Source of the DNA: Bacteroidales bacterium
Lineage (GTDB): Bacteria; Bacteroidota; Bacteroidia; Bacteroidales; Bacteroidaceae
NCBI GenBank assembly: GCA_030532685.1
Contig: JAUNKN010000009.1
Location: 1-52,297 of the forward strand
Direction of reading: 5' to 3'
Length of the DNA: 52,297 nt
Shown piece after piece: positions 1 to 8,681 of the stretch (position 1 is its first letter; the number at the start of each line of letters is the position of its first letter). Under the pieces are notes generated by a model. It was given only the letters and a program-made list of their open reading frames with translations, made no database searches and was not told where the DNA came from. A program made the translations under genes and the position numbers.

Positions 1-53
1 CCCTGGACCCACTGATTAAGAGTCAGTTGCTCTACCAACTGAGCTAAGAGTGC
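1..53 (-). tRNA. tRNA-Lys (CUU), cut by window edge
   Basis: This is the 5' part of a second tRNA-Lys copy: acceptor 5' strand, D arm, anticodon arm with loop CTCTTAA (anticodon CTT), and the start of the T arm. The 3' T-stem strand and acceptor strand lie outside the window. Over the shared part it is identical to the complete copy at 87-159, so the two are a recent or homogenised tandem duplication, 33 bases apart and in the same direction. Confidence 0.9.
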
Positions 54-86
54 ATAGCTAGGTTACAAATCCTCGACTACAAAGAG

Positions 87-159
87 TACACTCTCAGGGA
101 TTCGAACCCTGGACCCACTGATTAAGAGTCAGTTGCTCTACCAACTGAGCTAAGAGTGC
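87..159 (-). tRNA. tRNA-Lys (CUU)
   Basis: This is a complete 73-base cloverleaf read on the minus strand. The acceptor GCACTCT pairs with AGAGTGT (a G-U first pair, then six normal pairs) and the discriminator is A. The anticodon loop is CTCTTAA with anticodon CTT, and the T arm is CAGGG/CCCTG around TTCGAAT. CCA is not encoded, so the end must be added by the CCA-adding enzyme (a candidate lies at 31041-32579). The promoter at 198-229 lies just upstream and probably drives both tandem copies. Confidence 0.95.
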
Positions 160-197
160 AAGTGTAGTGTGCGAGGCTTATTGCCCGTTTGCGAGTG

Positions 198-229
198 CAA
201 AAGTACGGCTTTCTTCTGGTTCTGCCAAA
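198..229 (-). promoter_or_regulatory. Promoter of the tRNA-Lys pair
   Basis: On the minus strand TTTG (226-229) is followed after 20 bases by TACTTTTG (198-205). This matches the Bacteroidota housekeeping promoter (-33 TTTG, -7 TAnnTTTG). The -7 box runs into the 14-base word TTTGCACTCGCAAA, which recurs at the tRNA-Asp promoter (13689-13702). Confidence 0.8.
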
Positions 230-255
230 TCTTTTCCCAATTTTCTTTGTAGTTT

Positions 256-360
256 TTTTATGAACCTCCGTGCGAGTTTCGTTTTCCGCGCTGCGAGCTA
301 AAAAATCCGCCTTCCCACTTTCGTAAGTTTAGATGCGAGTTAGAGTTTTCTCGCGCGCAC
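256..360 (-). repeat. 21-base phased intergenic array, site 1 (5 units)
   Basis: Read on the minus strand, five units start at 360, 339, 318, 297 and 276, exactly 21 bases apart. Their first bases are GTGCGCGCGAG, CTCGCATC, GTGGGAAGG, CTCGCAGCGCGG and CTCGCACGG, and the second half of each unit is A-rich or T-rich. Positions 282-310 are identical, in inverted orientation, to 19481-19509. The array lies between the tRNA-Lys promoter and the phytase-like operon end, outside any credible gene. Confidence 0.75.
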
Positions 361-631
361 ATACGCGCGTTTCCCCTTTAACTATCGTATATTTTACCTC
401 CATAGCCTCCATAGGATGACGTAAGTAGCTGGAAGTTAGGGGGAAATAAAGTGGAGGTGGGCGATAAGCTGACTTCCACTATGGAGATAAATAACTTCCA
501 GTCCTTTGCAATGATGTATAGAGAGAATGGAGGGGGTGTGGAAGCAAATCGTGCTTCTCTTCCACTGTTATCGTGATTGAAAATCAGATGTTTATATCCA
601 TTTGTGGAGCTTGTGGAAGGAAATGTAGACG
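361..631. repeat. TGGAAG/CTTCCA-rich non-coding tract, copy 1
   Basis: I see no credible gene in 361-769. The tract has a CGCGCG box (350-369) and then many TGGAAG, TGGAGG and CTTCCA words. They include an inverted pair, GTGGAAG at 538-544 and CTTCCAC at 559-565, able to form a 7-base-pair hairpin. The same word set next to a CGCGCG box recurs at 19190-19434 and 36100-36470. The remainder up to 769 is the 3' flank of the operon ending at 770. A weak inverted repeat GGGT/ACCC (734-769) could be its terminator. Confidence 0.6.
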
Positions 632-769
632 ATGTTTATGGGGGGAGCGTGCGCGTGCCTATGCGCGAAAGGAAGAGGGGAAAGTTTGTCCTACGTGTTG
701 GAGAGTCGTAAGGAAAATCAAATAAGTAAAAACGGGTGGCATAAAACCGATTGTTGTGTATGTATACCC

Positions 770-1834
770 TTAGAAGGGGAGCACAAGGACACGGATGTAA
801 TCGCGAATGCGAATGGGCCATCGTCCCATACTGGCTTGGGAGTCGTTGAGACAAAGGAGGGTGAGGCGTCCATCGCTCAAAGGCTGGCCAAGGCACATGG
901 CTTCATAGTTGGCCAAGGAGCGAGCTGTAAGATTGAGGCGTGTGGTCCAGCTGGCGATGAGTTGTTTGCGTAAAAAATGTTCAGGACGCAGGCTGCTAAG
1001 AGTTTGTTGGGGGGATATGGAGGATTGTTGACGAGGCTGCACACGATAAATCTTGACTTCGACCCAAGACTGGAAGCCAGGCAGACGAAAATTGCCTTCG
1101 CGCTCCATGACCAAAAGACTACCATCGGGGAGCGCACAGAGGGAGGGAACACCAGAGATATAGGCTCGTCCAAAGGTGGTGGCACGAGCTCTATCAGTGC
1201 GATAGGCATATTGTTCGGTGGGGCGTCCATGATGGTCGAAAGTTTGTAGGCGCAGAAGATTGGCAGCCTGAGGGTGTTGGACGCCTGGAGGAAAACCATC
1301 GTGGCGTAGTGTGGTCTCGCTGGTGGTATAAAAACGACGATATAGGCTGTCGTAGCAAAGGGCTTCAAAGCCGCAGTTGAGGTAGCAACTATCGACGGAA
1401 AATTGTGAAGGGACGGTCAGCTCGCGTCCAGTGAGGCTCCCGTCGAGACGATGCTCAACGATGCGCTGGTCGCCCTCGCCGCTGATCCACAGGCTGCGAG
1501 CGGAAGGAAGATAGGCTATGCCTTCAAGGTCGCGGCGTGTCCATCCGTGGCGATCGGTGAAGGTGGGGCGCACGCCAAAGAAGCCTTCTTGCTCCACGTG
1601 GATAATGCGTCCTGTGAGGGAGTCTTGCTCGATGTGCCAACGATAGAAACCATCGGCTTGAGACTTGTCGCTGACGAGGGCATAACGCTGCTCGCCAAGG
1701 GGAGTAATGCCGCTATAATGGGCGGTGGTGATGTGCCAAGGGGTGAGCTTTTGCTGCGGATGCAGCATCGCCTGCTGGGCACTCGCGTGGAGGGCGCAGC
1801 AGGCGATGAGAAAGGAGAAAAAAAGGCGAAGCAT
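770..1834 (-). CDS. Exported phytase-like esterase domain protein
   Basis: 354 residues. The N-terminus MLRLFFSFLIACCALHASAQQ is a clear signal peptide, so the protein should act in the periplasm or outside. The mature part resembles the esterase-like phytase family (PF13449): YSGITPLGEQRYALVSDK near residue 40, a DLEGIAYLP segment near 103, GFEALCYD near 155, and a late ANYEAMCLGQPLSDGRLTLL segment, all typical of this beta-propeller-like fold. The substrate cannot be read from sequence. It is the last gene of the minus-strand operon starting at 8497, 14 bases after the GNAT gene. The family call is fairly secure; enzymatic activity is inferred only. Confidence 0.75.
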   Translation of the reverse strand: MLRLFFSFLIACCALHASAQQAMLHPQQKLTPWHITTAHYSGITPLGEQRYALVSDKSQADGFYRWHIEQDSLTGRIIHVEQEGFFGVRPTFTDRHGWTRRDLEGIAYLPSARSLWISGEGDQRIVEHRLDGSLTGRELTVPSQFSVDSCYLNCGFEALCYDSLYRRFYTTSETTLRHDGFPPGVQHPQAANLLRLQTFDHHGRPTEQYAYRTDRARATTFGRAYISGVPSLCALPDGSLLVMEREGNFRLPGFQSWVEVKIYRVQPRQQSSISPQQTLSSLRPEHFLRKQLIASWTTRLNLTARSLANYEAMCLGQPLSDGRLTLLCLNDSQASMGRWPIRIRDYIRVLVLPF

Positions 1835-1848
1835 GAGAGGGGAAATGT

Positions 1849-2940
1849 TTATTCGTCCAAGAGCATGGCCATGAGCACGGGCTGTGCCCCGAGGAAGAGG
1901 GCGGCAAGTCCGCCAGGGGTAATGATGTTGTCGGGGCGTTGGTCGGTGATGGTGAGCTGCCCGTCCATGAGTTGATAGTAGCCGTTGTTTTCGGGGATGT
2001 CGAGGTCGCCGTCGATACCTACGTGCAGTTGCAGACCTGGGTAGATGCGCCCTACGAAGCGGAGGAAAGCTTCGACGTTGATGATGCGTGCCATGGCATA
2101 AGGACGGCTTTGTTCAAATCCTTTTCCTGGGCATCCGCCCTGCATGGCCATCTCCTTGACGTCGAGCAGTTGCATGGCTCGATATTGGAGGTAGCGCATG
2201 GTGTGCTCGTCGGTGGTGATCATGTAGCGAATGAGACCGCGAAAGTTTTTGGTCGATGCCTTGCCTGATTTCAAAGGTTTGCCCTCGCGAATGGCGAGGC
2301 AGAAACCTACGATTTTGCCTCGACGACGAGCCACCACTACTTTGCCTCCTGAGAGGTCGTGGGTTTCGATGGCGGCAAAGAAAGCCGCTTTGTCGAGCTT
2401 CAACTCGTAGTCGTGGCGACCGCCAAAGGTGTTGTAGTATTGCCAAAGGTCGCGCCCCCATTCTTCTTCGGCCAGAATGTCAAGGTGGAGGTCCGGCCGA
2501 AAATCATTTTTAGGGGTCACATCGACGGTGAGTCGATGAGTGGCGGTCCAATAGGCACCGTGATTTTGCTTTTCATACCACTTGCGGAGCTTATCGTTCC
2601 CTGGAATCAGGAAAGATATGAGTTGCCCCTCGGCATACATCTTTCGATGGGCATCGTGCAGCACTTTACTTCCCAATCCTTTTCCACGGTGGTCGGGATG
2701 GGTGCAGAGTCCACTAATATAGCCTGCTTTGATGGCTTTGCCAGCAAAATTGAAACGAAAGGGCAAAACCTGTGTTGCGGCAATCACTTGAGCATCGCGA
2801 CGTTGAGTCACATTGCGTTCAGTGGAGTAGCGGTCGGTAAAATAAATGTCGAGAAAATCTTCGCTATCGTTGGGGAAACACAGTTGCCAGAGCTGACGGG
2901 TCTGAGTTTGGAGTTGTTCGGGGCTAAGTATCATGATCAA
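1849..2940 (-). CDS. GNAT family N-acetyltransferase
   Basis: 363 residues, longer than a single GNAT domain (about 150), as in two-domain Eis-like proteins. The acetyl-CoA loop is visible as HPDHRGKGLGSKVL (residues 81-94), preceded by the beta strand AGYISGLCT. A second, weaker acyltransferase-like half follows (GGKVVVARRRGKIVGFCLA near 200). The product would transfer an acetyl group from acetyl-CoA to an unknown amine in the cytoplasm. ATG codons at 2940 and 2934 are both possible starts. It lies 15 bases downstream of the DUF2156 gene in the same operon; pairing of these two acyltransferase-fold genes suggests related substrates, which is inference. Confidence 0.8.
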   Translation of the reverse strand: MIMILSPEQLQTQTRQLWQLCFPNDSEDFLDIYFTDRYSTERNVTQRRDAQVIAATQVLPFRFNFAGKAIKAGYISGLCTHPDHRGKGLGSKVLHDAHRKMYAEGQLISFLIPGNDKLRKWYEKQNHGAYWTATHRLTVDVTPKNDFRPDLHLDILAEEEWGRDLWQYYNTFGGRHDYELKLDKAAFFAAIETHDLSGGKVVVARRRGKIVGFCLAIREGKPLKSGKASTKNFRGLIRYMITTDEHTMRYLQYRAMQLLDVKEMAMQGGCPGKGFEQSRPYAMARIINVEAFLRFVGRIYPGLQLHVGIDGDLDIPENNGYYQLMDGQLTITDQRPDNIITPGGLAALFLGAQPVLMAMLLDE

Positions 2941-2955
2941 GGTATGAAGAGAGGG

Positions 2956-3876
2956 TCAAGCAATGGTGATGCTATACTTTTGCAGAAGATATTTGGGCTG
3001 ATAGCTGAGTTTGGCACGGCGCAATCCTTCGAGACCGAGATCTTCCTCGCGGTTGATGAGGCTATATTGCTCGGGGAGATGCCGCACAAACTCGCGATTG
3101 ATAATGGCATAGGCGCCGTCATAATCGGTATCGGCTTTTTCGCAGCACACATCGAAAGTGTCGTAATTGATGGGGCCGCCAAAGGTGAAGGCCACAACTT
3201 TGCCCTCGACCAAGATTACTCCTCCTATGGCACCGAGTTCTTCCCAATGTTTGAAGACGCGGCGCATGGAGTGCTGTTCGTCGTCGGCATTGAGACGAGC
3301 TTGGCTTTCGGTGTGGCGGGCAGCCCATTGTTCTTCGAGTTGCCAGCACTCTTGTACCAAATCGGGTGTGAGTGCTCGATACTCATAGTTGGGATAGGTA
3401 CGCTCGAAGCGGTTGGCGTGGTTGCGTTTGGATTGTAATTTCTTGCCGGCAAGCGTAGAGAGGGCTTCTCGGTCGTAGATGTAGTCGGTATAGGAGGCAT
3501 CGGTTGTGGCTCGAAAGTGTCCTGGCAATACGTTTTCAAAACGAGTGAGCATTCCCTCGCAAGCCCCCATGATGCGAAAGGCTTCGCCTCGTTCCTGACT
3601 GTGCGCAACGAGATCGAGTAGGATTTGAGCATAGGTGCTACCCATGGTGGCGCAGTCGTAAGGAGGAAGGAGAAGAGGAGGAAGATAGGCCGTTTGACCG
3701 TCGCTGCGAAAGCGAATGATGAGTGCATCTCGGTGCAAAGCCATTTGGGCGTGGTAGATGAACTGCCACGACATGAGATTGATAAAGTTATAGTCGCAAT
3801 TCCTACACTCGGCTCCTAAGGTGTATCGTTGCACCAGGTCGCGGTCGGCGTAGGTAAGGTCTCGAAATTGTAGCAT
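2956..3876 (-). CDS. DUF2156 (phosphatidylglycerol lysyltransferase C-terminal-like) protein
   Basis: 306 residues with no membrane segments. The sequence matches the soluble DUF2156 fold, a double GNAT-like domain that in MprF transfers an aminoacyl group from aminoacyl-tRNA to lipid. Visible blocks are LTYADRDLVQRY at the start, GKKLQSKRNHANRFERTYP near 144, GGVILVEGKVVAFTFGG near 217, and the ending INREEDLGLEGLRRAKLSYQP near 274, which is characteristic. The membrane flippase half of MprF is absent, as usual for stand-alone Bacteroidota members. The acceptor is unknown. Its operon carries PASTA, ddl and acyltransferase genes, so an envelope role is plausible. Confidence 0.8.
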   Translation of the reverse strand: MLQFRDLTYADRDLVQRYTLGAECRNCDYNFINLMSWQFIYHAQMALHRDALIIRFRSDGQTAYLPPLLLPPYDCATMGSTYAQILLDLVAHSQERGEAFRIMGACEGMLTRFENVLPGHFRATTDASYTDYIYDREALSTLAGKKLQSKRNHANRFERTYPNYEYRALTPDLVQECWQLEEQWAARHTESQARLNADDEQHSMRRVFKHWEELGAIGGVILVEGKVVAFTFGGPINYDTFDVCCEKADTDYDGAYAIINREFVRHLPEQYSLINREEDLGLEGLRRAKLSYQPKYLLQKYSITIA

Positions 3877-3900
3877 GTTGAAACTAAGTCGTGGAGAGGG

Positions 3901-4539
3901 CTAATACAAGAAGTTGTATTGGTACAAGCCTTTGTCGGTAAGGACAAGAAAACGCAAGCTGTCGATATCGCTGCGCAAGGTGGAACGAAGCTGATGCGTG
4001 GGACAGGAGAGGTAAATCTCTTGGGTATAGTCGCTGCGATCTCCTCCATCGTTGTGAAAGAGCTGTAAGACTTGGGTGCGTCGGCCATCGGGATGCTCAA
4101 TAATACCTTTGTCGGCAAAACCAGCTCGATGTTCGCCCTTGTACGAGCGTCCTATGCCCAAACGAAGGTTGATGTATCGCTCGGTACGCCAAAGGGAGAG
4201 AAGCCGTACGGGAGCCGTTGTCTGAGCCTCTAAGCTTGCAGAAGGCGGAGGAGCTGGCACCGTTACGATATGATACACTTTGGTGGAAAGCCCCGACTGA
4301 TGCTCATGGTCGTAAGCAACGAGCACACGATATAGTGAACTGGGGTGAAGCGTAAGCGGATAATCTTTCGTTTCGATGAAAAGCGAATTGTCGAGTTTGA
4401 CAATCAGCGGCTTGCCTTGAGAATCGGTGCGCAATTCTCCCAATTCGTAGCGCAAGGCCGGAGCGGCGATTTCGTCGTCGGTACTGCAAGCGGCAAGACC
4501 GAAAGCAAAGAGTAGGGCGGTGGCAAGCTGTTTAAGCAT
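3901..4539 (-). CDS. NigD-like lipoprotein
   Basis: 212 residues from the ATG at 4539. A longer reading frame upstream is unlikely because this ATG is directly followed by a lipoprotein signal, MLKQLATALLFAFGLAACST, with the lipobox Cys at residue 18. The mature part (DNSLFIETKDYPLTL, then YRVLVAYDHE) resembles the two-domain NigD-like family, lipoproteins found in Bacteroidota whose function is not established. The start overlaps the end of the acyltransferase gene by 8 bases, so the two are translationally coupled. The name rests on pattern similarity and is moderately sure; that it is a lipoprotein is clear. Confidence 0.7.
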   Translation of the reverse strand: MLKQLATALLFAFGLAACSTDDEIAAPALRYELGELRTDSQGKPLIVKLDNSLFIETKDYPLTLHPSSLYRVLVAYDHEHQSGLSTKVYHIVTVPAPPPSASLEAQTTAPVRLLSLWRTERYINLRLGIGRSYKGEHRAGFADKGIIEHPDGRRTQVLQLFHNDGGDRSDYTQEIYLSCPTHQLRSTLRSDIDSLRFLVLTDKGLYQYNFLY

Positions 4540-5698
4540 GGGCGGCAAGATGGTTGTAAAGCGGATTGGCATACATCGTGAGCATACACTGGCGCAAGTA
4601 GGCTTCGTCCTTATTCTCAATTTTGATGAGTGCTAAGCGGCTCTGCAGGTATTGATCGAAAGTGGCTTTCTCCTTGTGAGTATAGTGCTGCGCAAAGCGC
4701 GTATTGTTTTCCAAAAGATCGGCCGCAACATAGTTGGAGGGGTAGAGACGATAGCCGCGATGAATGTGCTGGTCTATACGTGCCGCGACAGCCTCGAACA
4801 TCTCTTTTGGAGAAAGTGCTCGATATTCTTCGATCCACTCGTTGATGCAGGGCGAGAGCTGATAATGAACGCGTCCTTTCTTCCCTAAAATACCTACGCG
4901 CATATTGTCAAGGTCGTCTTGCTTCGACTTCTTGAAGGAGGGATTGTCGCGTTTTTGTTGAAACTCCTGAGCCTTGAGATAGTCGCAGGGGTCGTATTCG
5001 TAGGAAATGGTGAGAGGCACGAGCTGCATGGCTCGCAAGGCATCAAGAGGATTCCCTTCGTAGCCGAGCGTCATCATGCGGAGCACTGAGGGTTGCGTGC
5101 GATCGTTGCTATCTTTGGCGCGTCCTTCACGTTGCGCTATCCAAATATTATCTTTTCCACTTTCTATGACCCAATGCATGTAGCGGCTCATGAGCGTAGA
5201 AGAGTTCAGCAATTCTTTGGGGGAGAGCGAGCGGCGCACGATGAATGCTTTGTTCATGCGTACAAAGCGCCGTATCCAAGGATAAATGAGCAGATTGTCT
5301 CCAATGGCGATTTGGACGGTGTTGGGGAATTTCGCATCAATGAGAATCACAGAGAGCATGGCCGAGTCCAGCACGATGTCGCGGTGATTGGAGATATAGG
5401 TGTAGCCCGCCTGCTTTTGAGGAAGCGCTTCGTAGGAGAAAGTGAGTTTTTTAGTGGTGCGCCTAATCAAAAGGTGCATCGCGGGAAGCATGTAGCGCTT
5501 CTGAAATCCCAAAGCACTCTTCACTCCCCAAGAGGTGGCACGTAGGAATCCACGTATCCAGCCTTTGGGGAGCCAAGGGACGAAACCCCGTAAAACTTGC
5601 ATGAAGAGCCGATCGTGAAGAAGTTGCTCAAAGTTTTCGCGGATTTCCTCGTCGGCGACGGGGCGTATTTCGTCAAATTCGCTGGGAATGTGCTTCAT
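4532..5698 (-). CDS. 1-acyl-sn-glycerol-3-phosphate acyltransferase-like protein (PlsC family)
   Basis: 388 residues. PlsC motif I is ISNHRDIVLD (103-111), the catalytic His-Asp pair. Motif II-like FIVRRS is at 152-157, and motif III-like QREGRAKDSND is at 189-199. The family moves fatty acyl groups onto glycerolipid or other envelope acceptors at the inner membrane. The protein is longer than housekeeping PlsC (about 240) with an additional C-terminal region, so its acceptor may be another lipid. It follows ddl by 6 bases, and the next gene overlaps its stop codon. Confidence 0.8.
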   Translation of the reverse strand: MKHIPSEFDEIRPVADEEIRENFEQLLHDRLFMQVLRGFVPWLPKGWIRGFLRATSWGVKSALGFQKRYMLPAMHLLIRRTTKKLTFSYEALPQKQAGYTYISNHRDIVLDSAMLSVILIDAKFPNTVQIAIGDNLLIYPWIRRFVRMNKAFIVRRSLSPKELLNSSTLMSRYMHWVIESGKDNIWIAQREGRAKDSNDRTQPSVLRMMTLGYEGNPLDALRAMQLVPLTISYEYDPCDYLKAQEFQQKRDNPSFKKSKQDDLDNMRVGILGKKGRVHYQLSPCINEWIEEYRALSPKEMFEAVAARIDQHIHRGYRLYPSNYVAADLLENNTRFAQHYTHKEKATFDQYLQSRLALIKIENKDEAYLRQCMLTMYANPLYNHLAAHA

Positions 5699-5704
5699 GT
5701 GAGA

Positions 5705-6697
5705 TTATAGTTTACCTTCTATGATTTCGCTCAATACATCGGCTATTTCCCATTCGGAAGCAGCCACTTGTTGAGGGATGAACGATGCGGGAGTCATACC
5801 CGGTGTGGTGTTGATTTCAAGTAGGTTGATGGTTTCTTGCCCAGCTTCGCCCGATAAAATATAGTCGATACGAATGATGCCATAGCAGTCCATCTGTCGA
5901 TAAATGCGCTGTGTCAATTCGCTAACACGACGTGCCGTTTCGGGATGGATGCGTGCTGGGGTTATTTCGTCGCTTTTGCCTTCGTATTTTGCCTCGTAGT
6001 CGAAGAATTCAACGCCTTTCACGACGACCTCGGTGATAGGGAAAGTCACGACTTCGCCAGAAAGTCGACGATAGCAACCGCAGGTGATTTCGGTACCCGT
6101 GAGTAGGCTTTCTATCATGACTTCGTCACTCTCGTTCATTGCCCGCTCTATGGCGGGAAGGATGTCGGCTTCGGTTTTTACTTTGGTCACTCCAAAGGAG
6201 CTACCTCCAGCATTGGGCTTGATAAAGCAAGGAAGCCCGATTTGTTGAGCCACGTCTTGGGGCTTGAGGAGTTGCTCTCCGCGTCGCACTACGATGCTTC
6301 TCGCTACATTGACATAGGGAAGCGAACGTAGATAGGCATTGAGAGCAAATTTGTTGAAGGTGAGTGCTTCGACCAAAACTCCACTGGTGTTGTAAGGGAG
6401 GCCAATGAGGTCGAAGTAGCCTTGCAGAATACCATTTTCGCCAGGAGTGCCGTGTATGGTGATATAGGCAAAATCAAAATGTTGACGTTGCCCTTGATAG
6501 GTGTAGCTAAAATCGTTCAAGTCGATGGGCAATCTTTCTTCGCCCAAGAGGGCGTGCATATCGCGGCCGCGCTGTTCGACGATGGTGCAATTGTATTTTT
6601 CAGCATCCATAAAGCCCAAGATGCCTGCTGCACTACGCAGCGATACGCCGTGCTCGGAGCTGTCGCCTCCGGCTACGATGGCTATATTTTTTTTCAT
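5705..6697 (-). CDS. ddl: D-alanine--D-alanine ligase
   Basis: 330 residues from the ATG at 6697 (MKKNIAIVAGGDSSEHGVSL). The frame is open further upstream, but that extension overlaps rluD and does not resemble the family. The ATP-grasp fold is complete: EHGVS loop (15-19), FIKPNAGGSSFGVTKV in the ATP-binding lid, YEAKY with a flexible loop, and NLLEINTTPGMT near the C-terminus, which carries the metal-binding residues. It makes the D-Ala-D-Ala dipeptide used for peptidoglycan precursors. The next upstream gene (rluD) ends 55 bases before it; the gene order PASTA-rluD-ddl-acyltransferase makes sense as an envelope operon. Confidence 0.95.
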   Translation of the reverse strand: MKKNIAIVAGGDSSEHGVSLRSAAGILGFMDAEKYNCTIVEQRGRDMHALLGEERLPIDLNDFSYTYQGQRQHFDFAYITIHGTPGENGILQGYFDLIGLPYNTSGVLVEALTFNKFALNAYLRSLPYVNVARSIVVRRGEQLLKPQDVAQQIGLPCFIKPNAGGSSFGVTKVKTEADILPAIERAMNESDEVMIESLLTGTEITCGCYRRLSGEVVTFPITEVVVKGVEFFDYEAKYEGKSDEITPARIHPETARRVSELTQRIYRQMDCYGIIRIDYILSGEAGQETINLLEINTTPGMTPASFIPQQVAASEWEIADVLSEIIEGKL

Positions 6698-6752
6698 TGT
6701 TAAAACCATTTCTATATCGGAGTGAGTACAAGGTTTTGCGAGGAGCAAAACC

Positions 6753-7847
6753 TTATTTTTGTAGTCCTGCAATGTAAGTGCGCCACTTGTTGAGGAGAGC
6801 CTCCATATCCGGAGCAATTTCGCTGTTGAAATCCATGGATTCTCCCGTCGTGGGGTGCTCAAATCCTAAGGTCTTGGCATGCAGTGCTTGTCGAGGGCAG
6901 AGGGCCATGGCATTGCGAATAAAAGCATTGTAGCTACTCGTGCGTGCTCCCCATAGGATTTGGTCGCCTCCATAACGCTCGTCGGCAAAGAGTGGGTGAC
7001 CCAGATGTTTCATGTGAGCACGAATTTGGTGGGTGCGTCCCGTTTCAAGAATGCATTCTACGAGCGTCACGTAGCCAAAGCGTTCTAAAACGCGGTAGTG
7101 CGTTACGGCGGGTTTGCCTATTTCGCTATCGGGAGGAAATACGGCCATTTGCATCCTATCTTTGGGGTGTCGCCCTATATTGCCTTCGATGCGTCCCTCG
7201 TCGCTTTTGAGATTTCCCCATACGAGAGCGTGGTATCGACGCCGTGTTGTTTTGTGGAAGAATTGTGCACAGAGCTTTGTCTTGGCTTCTGGAGTTTTAG
7301 CCACGACCAATAGTCCACTCGTGTCTTTGTCGATACGGTGCACCAGGCCCACGGTGGGATCATTGGGATCGTAAGTTGGAAGATCACGTAGATGCCAAGC
7401 CAAGGCATTGACGAGTGTACCGTTGTAATTGCCACATCCTGGATGAACAACAAGTCCTGGAGGCTTGTCGATGACGATAAGTGCTTCGTCCTCGTAAACA
7501 ATGTCGAGGGGGATGTCCTCACCTTTGATTGTGCTATCGAAGCGAGGTCGATCGAGCATAAGGGTAACGACATCGCAAGGCTTCACACGATAGTTGCTCT
7601 TCACGACTCGCCCATTGACGTGAATACATCCTGCATCGGCAGCTGCCTGTATGCGATTGCGAGAGGTATCGGGCATGAGATTGATGAGGAACTTGTCCAC
7701 ACGGAGCGGCTGCTGTCCTTTGTCGGCTACGCATCGGTGGTGCTCGTAGAGTTGTCCCTCGTTGGTCAAGGAGGATTCTTGCTCGTCGAGCAGCTCAAGT
7801 TCGTCGTCCAGTTCGTGAGGAGGGAAAGAAGAGAGGTCGTGGGTCAT
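6753..7847 (-). CDS. rluD: RluA/RluD family 23S rRNA pseudouridine synthase
   Basis: 364 residues. An acidic N-terminal tail of about 45 residues precedes an S4 RNA-binding domain (about 48-98). The pseudouridine synthase domain has the catalytic motif HRIDKDTSGLL, with the nucleophilic Asp at 173, and the later motif GRTHQIRAHM. By homology to RluD it would modify uridines in helix 69 of 23S rRNA; RluC-like specificity cannot be excluded. Its ATG overlaps the stop of the PASTA gene by 4 bases (ATGA), a sign of coupled translation. Confidence 0.9.
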   Translation of the reverse strand: MTHDLSSFPPHELDDELELLDEQESSLTNEGQLYEHHRCVADKGQQPLRVDKFLINLMPDTSRNRIQAAADAGCIHVNGRVVKSNYRVKPCDVVTLMLDRPRFDSTIKGEDIPLDIVYEDEALIVIDKPPGLVVHPGCGNYNGTLVNALAWHLRDLPTYDPNDPTVGLVHRIDKDTSGLLVVAKTPEAKTKLCAQFFHKTTRRRYHALVWGNLKSDEGRIEGNIGRHPKDRMQMAVFPPDSEIGKPAVTHYRVLERFGYVTLVECILETGRTHQIRAHMKHLGHPLFADERYGGDQILWGARTSSYNAFIRNAMALCPRQALHAKTLGFEHPTTGESMDFNSEIAPDMEALLNKWRTYIAGLQK

Positions 7848-8497
7848 GGGAGAGAGCTAAGGTCTTCGAGGAGGATGTCGCTGGTATCTTTGGGCGAGAA
7901 ATACATGTAATCGAGCGAGTCGTTGCCATTGAACACCTCCTCGCTTTTGCCATCGCCTACGAGCAAGGTGACGGGACGTTCCACTGAGATGCGCTCGCCA
8001 GGGCGCAAACTACGCCCTCCTATTTCAACGCCATATACCCAATCGCGTTCGCCACTCACGCGTTTGATGGGGCCGAGGCGAAATCCGATTGCCGTAAGGC
8101 GCATTTCAGCCTCACGCAGAGAGCAGTTGTCGGCCAAGTCGGGTAGCGGAATGGTGCGTGCACTAGAGGCATTGATGGTTATGAAAAGTAGGCGGTTGGG
8201 TTTGACAGGGGTGCCAGCGGGAATGCTTTGTGCCAAAATCACATTGGCAGCCAAGCGAGCATTATAGCCCGTGTCGCTCACTTCTATGCGGAGCCCCAAG
8301 GCTTCGAGTTTACGTTGAGCCACCTCGCTGCGTTCTCCGCACACGTTGGGCATAGATATTGTGTGGCCGTGATAAGTGTAGGCGTCGAGAAAAAAGAAAA
8401 GCCCCACTCCGAGCCCCACAACGATGATGCCCATTGCGATGAGGTGCCCCCAAAGGTAGCGACTCGTGAGTTTGGAGAAAAATGCTTTGAAAGTCAT
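7844..8497 (-). CDS. PASTA domain membrane protein
   Basis: 217 residues. One membrane segment (about 17-38, AMGIIVVGLGVGLFFFLDAY) anchors the protein, with the bulk outside the cytoplasm. Two PASTA-like modules follow: residues 46-110 (ISMPNVCGERSEVAQRKLEA) and about 113-182 (IPLPDLADNCSLREAEMRL). PASTA modules bind peptidoglycan stem peptides in other bacteria. No kinase or transpeptidase domain is attached, as is usual for stand-alone Bacteroidota members. First gene of the eight-gene operon, about 30 bases after the expected transcription start of the promoter at 8536-8566. Confidence 0.85.
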   Translation of the reverse strand: MTFKAFFSKLTSRYLWGHLIAMGIIVVGLGVGLFFFLDAYTYHGHTISMPNVCGERSEVAQRKLEALGLRIEVSDTGYNARLAANVILAQSIPAGTPVKPNRLLFITINASSARTIPLPDLADNCSLREAEMRLTAIGFRLGPIKRVSGERDWVYGVEIGGRSLRPGERISVERPVTLLVGDGKSEEVFNGNDSLDYMYFSPKDTSDILLEDLSSLP

Positions 8498-8535
8498 AGA
8501 GTACAGATGTGTATGCGTCTGTGCATAGTATAGCG

Positions 8536-8566
8536 CAAATTTAGCACAAACTACCAGAAGGACAAA
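8536..8566 (-). promoter_or_regulatory. Promoter of the PASTA-rluD-ddl operon
   Basis: On the minus strand TTTG (8563-8566) is separated by 19 bases from TAAATTTG (8536-8543), a full match to the Bacteroidota -33/-7 consensus. No other equally good promoter was seen before 770, so all eight genes may depend on it. Confidence 0.85.
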
Positions 8567-8619
8567 GCGTATGCTCTAAAAAAGCACAGCAGCTTGTGTC
8601 TGTATTCCTAAAAAAGAAA

Positions 8620-8654
8620 GAGGCTGCTCCAAAACGATGTTTTGGCACAGCCTC
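8620..8654 (-). terminator. rpmH terminator
   Basis: An inverted repeat GAGGCTG/CAGCCTC with an inner TCCAAAA/TTTTGG pairing lies 27 bases after the rpmH stop. On the minus strand it is followed by a T-rich run. The stem sequence GGCTGTGCCAAAA recurs in the hairpins at 31000 and 32660. Confidence 0.8.
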
Positions 8655-8681
8655 TTTTGTAGGGGGGGTAAGCGCTTTGGC

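Noticed and set aside
632-973. Plus-strand open frame of 113 residues
   Set aside because: Lies over the 3' part of the phytase-like gene and its flank in the opposite direction; no motif.
2359-3438. Long plus-strand open frame of 359 residues
   Set aside because: It is antisense to the GNAT and DUF2156 genes, whose protein motifs are clear; it has no recognisable motif of its own.
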